From Letharia columbiana (Eukaryota; Ascomycota; Lecanoromycetes; Lecanorales; Parmeliaceae), in the NCBI RefSeq assembly GCF_014066305.1, contig NW_023501059.1, forward strand, positions 124,001 through 188,000: a stretch of DNA of 64,000 nucleotides. Direction: 5' to 3'. Shown here piece by piece: positions 56,877-64,000 of this stretch. How positions within the stretch are numbered: the stretch's first letter is position 1; each line of letters begins with the position of its first letter. A program made the position numbers and the translations under genes. A model generated the notes under the pieces. It worked only from the letters and a program-made list of their open reading frames with translations, had not been told where the DNA came from and ran no database searches.

Positions 56877-57706
56877 CGTGGGTAAATTTCCAGTAGATTG
56901 GCCGTATCAATCAGTGCTGGGTGTCAAGTAGTATCAGTTGGCATTCTGGAGAGATGACTAGTCAAAGTATCGTTCTAAGTTCTAACTGTTCTGCTGTTCT
57001 CTGGATCCCGAAGATTGGGGGGTCGTATCGTTGACTGAATGGCGGAGTTGCTAACAGGAGGAACCCTCCGTCAGCACGGTCCAATAAGTAGACAAATATT
57101 AAGCATATACTCCCAAGAATAATAATCATTTTACCCACACTCACCTGAAACCAATGTCTGAGAACTCGAGAGGGCCATAGCCCAGGCGAGGCACGATGGA
57201 GCGAGTGTCAGAGCCACCTCCTGTTCACGAGGTTTGGCTCTGGAGCGGCAAACCTGCGAGCCATATCCTAGCAAATAAAGCGCAGTGTCTTAGGTACTTG
57301 CGGTGGTGTTGGGCAGGATCGGTCTTCAATACGCGAGGCCAATTGGAGTGGACGGAAGTGCTCGTTGGGAAGAGCAGGGCGGGTTAGATACGTCAGGAGG
57401 CGGCGTTCTGGGAGGGTCTGATTTGACCGATAGGGAAGTTTCATGTATGTCCAACTTAGCTGCGCATTGCGCCTTTCCTGCTTTTGTGCGTGAATCAAGT
57501 CCAATTATGGAAAGGCCAACACCCCTCATACTTCTTGTTCTACTACCTAATCTACTTTTTTCTAATTGGTAGGAATGATAAGGATAAGGTATAATTGCTT
57601 GAGCTCGTCTAACCCTTGCATTTAGAATAGCACTCCTAAGAACTTATGAGATCGAGAATCGAATTATTCTTCCTCCCTTTCACATGTCAATTCCCATGTC
57701 AACCTA
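56877..57706. other. Intergenic
   Basis: Promoter of the DUF6594 gene (minus) and the 3' side of the next gene. Short frames lack motifs. Confidence 0.45.
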
Positions 57707-60345
57707 TCATGCCGCCACTCCGTTCTGTTGAGGGACAGGCGTCCCGTTCTGCTGCCCATACTGACTAGCGGGAGGTTGTGGCGTGCCCGATTCTTGCCTC
57801 TCTGCCAGTTGAGCTTTCTGCCTGGCCATCAAAGCTGCCTGCTCCTCAGCAGTCAAGTGTCCCTGTTGAGTCGGAGAGCCAGATGACCTTGCGCCATTGA
57901 CGAGAGGCGACGCTGGAGTCTGTGGGTTGTACTGTGAAGAATGCGTGTGATAAAGCGTTGTAGGGCGCTGTGGCGGAGCTGCCTGGCCTTGGGCAGAGAA
58001 TGATGAGCGCTGTTGATGTGGAGATGCACTCCCGGCCGCTGGAACAGAGCCGTAGCCGTAACCCTGCGGAGGCACCGCTCGTTGCTGATAGTCAGTTTGA
58101 CTCCCTCGATAAGCCTGTGGTGGTTGGACGGAGTTCGGAGGACGGGCCTGAGGAGTCGAGTATTGTTGATTGTAATTGTAACTTCTCCCATTTTGGCCTA
58201 CCCCTGAGTAGCCGCGGTATCCATGCTGATAGGAACCGAAAGACTGCGACGACTGCTGGCCGTACTGCGCGGCGTAGTTGGAGGAAGACACCGCACGCTG
58301 TGGAGGCTGTTGGCTCTGAGGAGGATAGGTGGGTCGTGTTCCAGCGGAGTAGTTGTATGAAGCTGGTCGATTTGAGTATTGCGGATTTTGAAGGTAGCCC
58401 GAGTTTGATGATTGTCTGGGTGCAGTCTGAGCTCCGTACCCAGGCTGCTGCTGATAGCGCTGAACAGGGGTAGCCGTCGGTGGAATATAGCTACTGCTGC
58501 GTGTGGGGGCATTTGCGTACGCGCTGGCAGCCTGTGGATTACTTGGAGTTGCTGCAGGCCGGACTGCTGCTCTTGCGCCTGTAGCAGAATCGTCTGACTC
58601 CATTGTACCCTTTTGGTTCTTGCTCTCGACCTTTAGTTTAGTGCTGATGTTGAGAGCACCTAACTTGTCGCCATCCAGCTTGGCGACCAGATAAGGTGGT
58701 AATGTAGATACAATCAGGGTTAGCTGAGCCTTCAGCACCTCGTAGACGTCAACTTCTGCGGACGACGGGCTGGTGGGAGTTCCAGTGAGGGCGGTCGACT
58801 GAGGGTTCTGTCCACTCATGGTGCGTGCGTTAGCTGCGAGTGTAAGATTCCTTATGCGCTGATGAGAATCGAGAGTCTCAAGCAGGTCCGATATTTCTGA
58901 GAGAATAGTATCGGCTTCTTTGCTGGTCTCGGGTGTTTCGAGACTAACAATCTTGGACGGGTTCATTTCTGGCGGGATTTCCTCTGACTCCCAAGTTTTG
59001 ATGGCTTCTTGAATCTCCACTTCATCTATACCATCTTCATCTCCAACGCCGTTGGCCTCTGCCTCATACAATCCAGCATCCCTCATTCCCAGTAACTCGT
59101 GGTACCTCTGCTCCCCATATTTGCGCCACCAGAAGCGATTCTTCTGTTGCTCAGCGACGATCGCTCCAGAGTCATCGCGGTCAGGTGCAAAGCTGGAGTA
59201 CACACTGCGAAACAAAGCATCCTCCTTGGCCTGATTGTGCGCCACCATTGCCTCTTCTGATATCGAAGTCTGAGGCTCACCAAAGCTCAAAGCTCGATCT
59301 CGCTGTTTGCGCTTTGATTCTGGAGACACTATCTGAGTGGAGGAAGGAGCCGCATTGTATGTCAGCCACTGGCCAGTCGACAATGGTTGTGTTGTATAGC
59401 CATCTCGCCTGCCAGACTTGCTTTTGGACTCAGCCTCGGTGGGATTATACCAATTGACGGACGAGCTTCTTGTTGCTGTGTGTCTTGACTGCTTTGGTAG
59501 CGGTAGAGGGAGTAACCCAGGTGGAGGTGGAAAACGTTCCCCCAGTGTGGGTGTAGGTTTCTTGTCCTCAGTATTGATGATGCTGTGTACCGGGACTATC
59601 TTAGTCGCAGTAATGCCATTCGGCAGTGCAGCCTCGTTGAGTGGTCCATCCGAGATATTCGTCTTCCGTAAGCTGGTAAACAGCTGCCCTGTTCGCCCAC
59701 TTCCCATATTGCCCAAAAGGGTCAGAACATTGTTTGCTGGACCATCAAAGTTGGACTTGGCGTCTTGCTCATCCGAGAGTTCACTTTTGACATCGTTTGA
59801 CAATCTGATTACTTCAGGCCTGCAGACAAGTTCCCTCAACACTAGCTGGTCAAGCTCATTTTTAACTGCTCTGGCGCGTGATATCTGGGCATGTATTGTT
59901 TGATAAGATGACGAACTCATTCCGACACTAATCTTCTCCTGAAACTCCTCCGTGATACTGGAGACTGCGTAGTCTACGTCTTTGATAAACTCCTCGATTG
60001 AAGTGTAAGCGTTGCTCCTAAAGAGAGTGGCGACGGTGGTTTTCTCAGAGGACTCGGAAAGCTTAGTACGCTTTGCATCATGTGATTCTTGTGTAGAAGT
60101 GGAAATGGGGCGGTCGAAGGTAGAAGGAGTGGTGTCTTGGCTGTAAATAGATTGAGTCAGCATCATTCTGGTGGCTGAGGGTGGTAGCGGCTGTCAAGGG
60201 TAGCTCACTCTCTCAATATTTCCATTATATCGGCTAGCCATTCCTGGAACTTCTCTTGTTGATTCACTTGCCCGCCGCCATTCACTTGTCCTCCTTCCAC
60301 CTCTCCAACTGCTAAGGTATCCGCCCGCTTTCGTTTTCCCGCCAT
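57707..60345 (-). CDS. 865-aa Gln/Tyr/Pro-rich nuclear-type protein, possibly an RSC58-like chromatin subunit
   Basis: Two exons: 60345-60209 and 60167-57707. Exon 1 supplies MAGKRKRADTLAVGEVEG and QQEKFQEWLADIMEILRE. A 41-nt intron (GTGAGC...CCAG) joins in frame to MMLTQSIYSQDTTPS. The start therefore lies upstream of the Met-Met at 60166. The N-terminus has a basic nuclear-signal-like KRKR and a region AYTSIEEFIKDVDYAVSSI that resembles the bromodomain-like part of RSC58. A conserved-looking core includes LFRSVYSSFAPDRDDSGAI then WWRKYGEQRYHELLG (about 380-420). The last 270 residues are low-complexity Gln/Ser/Tyr/Pro. The RSC58 link is from memory of the family and tentative. Confidence 0.75.
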
Positions 60346-61049
60346 TCTTAATTATATCATCAACTCCAGAGAGCAAAATAATATCTCAACTGTCACAATC
60401 CTAGGTATTGAATTGCATGTGAATGGTTCAGAGCCGATGTCCTGAACCGTGTGAGTCTTTAAGCAAAACCCACTAATCCTAGAATCTTCGCATTGGTGTC
60501 ATAGGACAAGAGCAGTGAGGTCGGCGGAGTTTTCAAGTTTTGCGATTGATTAGGGGCCTTATATGAGGCGTATTCAGCCAAAGGCCGACGGTCTGTTGAA
60601 CTTTTGATGTTCCCTCGAGGCCTAGCCGGCGGACGATCGACGCGAGGGTTGATGGACGAGGAAGTCGCGCAGCACCGCTCACCAAAGCCAGGACACGCGT
60701 GAAAAGCTTCAAAGGTAAACCTGCTTACACAGATACAACGGAAACAGTGAAGTGTTCGGCTGGTTGAATTGAATAGCTGGCGAGACAGTTGTTGAGAGCA
60801 CTGAAGTGTAATCTTTCTTCAAGACAGGAAGGCCCGCTAGTGGGTAGGGCTGTGAGATTGGCTGACTAAGCACTCTACAATCAACCAGTGACTGCCCCTC
60901 CACAAACATAAATGCTTGAAGTCTTGTGCATGCTTCTAACTACCAAAGATTCTACACTATAGCTTCAGCTCACTCTCCTATTGAACCACCCCAAAAACCC
61001 TATCTCTTTCTCTTTTCTACTCTCGACATATCACAAAGTCACCGCCAAT
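60346..61049. other. Divergent promoter region
   Basis: It lies between the minus-strand nuclear protein gene and the plus-strand PP28-type gene. No gene is seen. Confidence 0.5.
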
Positions 61050-61906
61050 ATGCCTCCAGGGAGCAGAGGACGAGCTGGCAAGTTCAGCAAGCCTACTAGA
61101 GGAGGCATGTCACAAGTCCTGCGATTGTCTTTGACAATTTTCATTGACCCTTAGATAGGCGGCAAGAAGTTTAGCAAGAACCTCACTCCTTTAGATGCAG
61201 ATGGCAATCCAACCAGCATGTGGGGAGTAGGCGGGCCTTTGTCCCCTGTACTAGTAACGCAATCTGACCCGATGCTTAGGACCAGCGTGATGCCAAAGCT
61301 CAGTCGTCGTCTTCAGAAGAAGACTCATCAGAGGAGGAATCATCATCATCGGAAGAAGACCCGGACAAACCTCCTATGACACGTGAACAGCGTCGTGCTG
61401 CCGCCAAAGCAAAGAAAGAAGCAGCTATCAAGAAAAAGTCCTCAAAAGCCGCCGCTCCAGGTGACCTACCATCATCTTCGTCTGAGGAAGAAGACGACGA
61501 TGACCTTGCCCCCGCGAACCCAAACCATACCGCCAAATCCCGCTCCCAAGCCTCCGCTGCTCCCATCCAACCTACAGATGGCCCCTCCAAATCATCAAAG
61601 TCTACACCCGTCAGTCAGCTCTCCCGTCGCGAGCGTGAAGCTCTCCAAGCACAGCAAGCAAAAGAGCGATACCAGAAGTTGCATGCCGAAGGCAAGACCG
61701 ACGAGGCCAGAGCAGATCTGGCGAGGTTGAGTCTGATCAAAGATAAGCGAGAGCAAGAGGCCGCAAGAAAAAAGGCAGAAAAAGAGGAGAAGGAAAGCCT
61801 AGAACAGGAGCGACAGAAGGAACAAGATGCGAAAGAGAGCAAGAAGAGGGAGGCTGCTATGGGCTCTGGTGGGGCCAGCGGGAAAGGCGGCAAAAAAAAG
61901 CCATGA
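61050..61906 (+). CDS. PP28 / PDGFA-associated-type phosphoprotein (casein kinase substrate)
   Basis: Three exons (61050-61104, 61159-61226, 61280-61906) encode 249 aa. It starts MPPGSRGRAGKFSKPTRGGG, then KKFSKNLTPLDADGNPTSMW. Two acidic Ser clusters follow (SSSSEEDSSEEESSSSEED), good casein-kinase-2 sites. The conserved PP28 core is LSRREREALQAQQAKERYQK then LHAEGKTDEARADLARLSLI (about 165-205). The tail is a Glu/Lys helix ending GKGGKKKP. The first intron appears to use a GC donor (GAG|GCATGT); the frame and family sequence fit only that reading. The family is linked to RNA or growth-related functions, poorly defined in fungi. Confidence 0.88.
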
Positions 61907-62735
61907 AAGTGTGAATGTCATGAAATGGAATGCACGTGGAGATTGGGTATTGTTGAAGGAGATGATACTTAGGCATGCATCTGAATTATGATGGACAGAA
62001 CCCGGCGACATCTTATCCGTCAGTCCATATGAACCAATGGAAATACTCTTCAAAAATGCAGGCGTAATACGCTGTGATTACGGTTCATGACGAGAAGTCA
62101 AGCCAAAGACCACATTTCTTTGTTCCTGCTTCGTAAGACATTACTCGGGCTTATGAATACCCCAGGTGAGTCACATGTCTGTAGAACATGACACCCAATT
62201 TCGTTCATACTCAGTCTTCACCTCCGCTGTGTATGCAAGAGTTCACGCCCTTTCGCAACTAGGTACTGTCAAGATGTGATATTCCCCACCCGGGCCCCAA
62301 CATGAGGAGGCTAACCCCCCGGGCGGCTTAGTACCCTAAGTCTGACTCTAAATTTTTAAGGGGATTCGACTTCGCCTTCAACTTTAGGGTGCGGGCAGCG
62401 CATCAGCTGAGTCTGATAGCCTGTAGTCCAGGCGCACGAGGCTCTGCAAAACAGTCTCGGGACCCATCCCCACACTCCAGATTTCGGCCGCTTTCATTCA
62501 AGCCCTGTCAATGACTCTTAGACCGAGGCCACCTGTGCGTCATCCTCTCCAGGCACGAGGGCAACGACAGAAGCCTACAGTACGAGCCAGGCAGCCACAC
62601 CGTGCGCTTTGCCCTTTCAGTGTTCAAATGCTCTGATTTATTCTATTCTCTTCTAATCTCCCCTTCCACCCGTTCATATATGCATCGCGAAAACAGATTG
62701 CGTTCTAGTTCCTCAGCATTACCGTTTGCACGGCG
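61907..62735. other. Intergenic and 5' leader of the hydrolase gene
   Basis: No further gene is seen. The last 100 bases probably form the transcribed leader of the hydrolase gene. Confidence 0.45.
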
Positions 62736-62739
62736 ATGA
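62680..62739 (+). promoter_or_regulatory. Upstream ORF overlapping the hydrolase start codon
   Basis: An ATG at 62680 opens a 19-codon frame that stops with TGA at 62737-62739. The stop lies inside the ATGATG start of the main ORF at 62736. If transcribed, it could dampen translation or allow termination-reinitiation. Transcription of this stretch is inferred, not seen. Confidence 0.4.
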
Positions 62740-63961
62740 TGGTAAGTTCCCGCTTTCCGTCTGGCTAAGTATCGGACCTTCTCCGCTGGTACTGACTTAT
62801 TCTAGGCAGCCTCTGGCGCTCCGGACGTCAGTCGTTTCGGCCTCTCACAAGTCTATGCCCCCATTGGTGGGGGACTTGTCGACGTCGTCTTCGTCCACGG
62901 TCTAAACGGCAATCCACATAATACATGGACGAGCGAAAGGTCAAAGACCTTCTGGCCTGCACAGCTGCTACCACCTATACTCACTGATGAGAGAGCACGG
63001 ATATTGGTGTATGGATACGATGCGGACGTCACATCTTTCACAGACGGGGTATCCACAGACAAAATACACAACCACGCCGAGCATCTTGTTGCGGAGCTGG
63101 TAGCCAACAGGCGGATCCGAAAAGCTTCAGAACGTCCCATCATCTTTGTCGCCCATTCTCTTGGCGGACTTGTGGTCAAGCGTGCCCTGATTTACTCGTC
63201 CGAGATCCGTGGGATCTATACTGAACATCTACGGTCGATATACGTATCCACGTTCGGAATACTGTTCCTTGGTACCCCTCACAAAGGCTCGGACGTTGCG
63301 GAATGGGGCTCTCGCCTGGAGTGGATCTGTAGCGTCGCTCTACCAAGCAGGCTTGTCGACACCCAGCCTCAACTGGTGGATGCCTTGAAGAAGAAGAACG
63401 AAACTTTACAAAATATCGACCGTCAATTCATACAGCTTATGAATAGATTCCACGTTTATTTCTTCCACGAGGGGAAGCCTACCAATCTGAAAGGAACCTT
63501 GAAATACATTGTCGATGAGGAATCGGCATCTCCAACTGTTCAGGATGTCGAACGTGCTAGTATCCAGGCGGATCACTCCCACATGTGCAAGTTCGAAAGC
63601 GATGCTGCTCCAGGCTTCGATCTGGTGGCCGAAGGGATACAACGATATGCAGGTGAGGCACCAGCAGTTGTCAGTGGACGTTGGGATGAAGAAAAGAAGG
63701 CACGGCTTGCGCAGAAGCAAGCTGCAGTTGAGGAATTGATTCCAGGTATTTGTTGTTTATGGATTCCAGCACACTTACGGCTAGCTAATCTATATAGGTA
63801 GTTTGAAAGCAACGCCTCAAACAGACTCATCCAGCACCAACTCATCTACGCCTGGTAAGAAACAATTGGCATTACCTGGCACCGAGAACCAATCCCCTAT
63901 GCAAGACTTTGAGAATTACGAGGTTGAGGAACCCGCAGATAAAGACATGGAATTGGCTTGA
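62736..63961 (+). CDS. Alpha/beta-hydrolase of the fungal NLR N-terminal type
   Basis: Exons 62736-62741 (only ATG ATG, donor GTAAGT), 62806-63745 and 63798-63961 encode 369 aa. The hydrolase domain shows VVFVHGLNGNPHNTW (oxyanion/HG region, about 29-43) and RARILVYGYDADV. The nucleophile elbow is FVAHSLGGLVVK (Ser120), and ILFLGTPHKGSD and IQADHSHMCKF (probable catalytic His) follow. This matches the serine-esterase-like domain at the N-terminus of many fungal NACHT/NB-ARC proteins. Here the frame closes 70 residues after the domain with TGA at 63959-63961, so the protein looks NTPase-less. A GTAAGA at 63840 could be a donor leading to exons beyond the window, which would make this the 5' part of a full NLR. 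Confidence 0.8.
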
Positions 63962-64000
63962 CTTGCATTGCTGCCAGGGTCATCGGTTGGCAGCTTGTGT

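Noticed and set aside
59418..59903. 161-aa plus-strand frame
   Set aside because: It is antisense to the conserved coding frame at 57707-60166, with no motif or ATG context of its own.

Overview
This is nuclear DNA of a filamentous ascomycete. Nearly every gene has short spliceosomal introns (41 to about 150 nt, GT-AG with CTAAC/CTGAC-like branch sites). The protein families are typical of Pezizomycotina: HET, DUF6594, rhodopsin-domain membrane proteins, secreted GH16, and an alpha/beta-hydrolase of the fungal NLR type. Repeats carry C-to-T and G-to-A decay of the kind RIP (repeat-induced point mutation) leaves, with CpG largely spared. Gene-rich DNA alternates with two AT-rich blocks (about 27.4-30.3 kb and 39.7-48.1 kb), which fits a Dothideomycete-like compartmented genome. 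The species cannot be named from the sequence.

Layout. 0-7 kb: secreted proteins on the minus strand (cysteine-rich secreted protein, pepsin-like protease, GH16 glucanase). 7.9-17 kb: a 2OG-Fe(II) oxygenase, a type I metacaspase, an RNase T2 and a C2H2 zinc-finger protein. 17.6-27 kb: a frameshifted HET pseudogene, a second copy of the cysteine-rich secreted family, a PhyH oxygenase and a seven-helix rhodopsin-domain protein. 27.0-30.3 kb: an internally deleted Ty1/copia element with an intact 5-bp target-site duplication; one LTR is heavily RIP-mutated and the other almost untouched. 30.8-38 kb: an Avt3-like vacuolar amino-acid transporter, a Sec14-like lipid-transfer protein and another 2OG oxygenase. 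38.3-48 kb: a decayed repeat-protein gene and a RIP-destroyed Tad1-like LINE cut in two by a roughly 2.6-kb non-LINE segment full of tandem repeats. 48.5-64 kb: F-box-like proteins, a rhomboid, a DUF6594 membrane protein, a nuclear-looking 865-aa protein, a PP28-type phosphoprotein and, at the right edge, an alpha/beta-hydrolase of the type found at the N-terminus of fungal NLR proteins.

The genes do not form one pathway. The themes are secreted and host-interaction-type proteins (protease, glucanase, RNase, the cysteine-rich pair), self/non-self recognition or cell death (metacaspase, HET relic, NLR-type hydrolase), and housekeeping trafficking and transport. The three iron-dependent oxygenases lie apart with no backbone biosynthetic enzyme between them, so I do not call a metabolite cluster.

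Gene models were built by hand from reading frames, splice signals and family motifs. In all spliced models given as complete the exon lengths sum to a multiple of three. Family names come from recognised motifs, not database searches.
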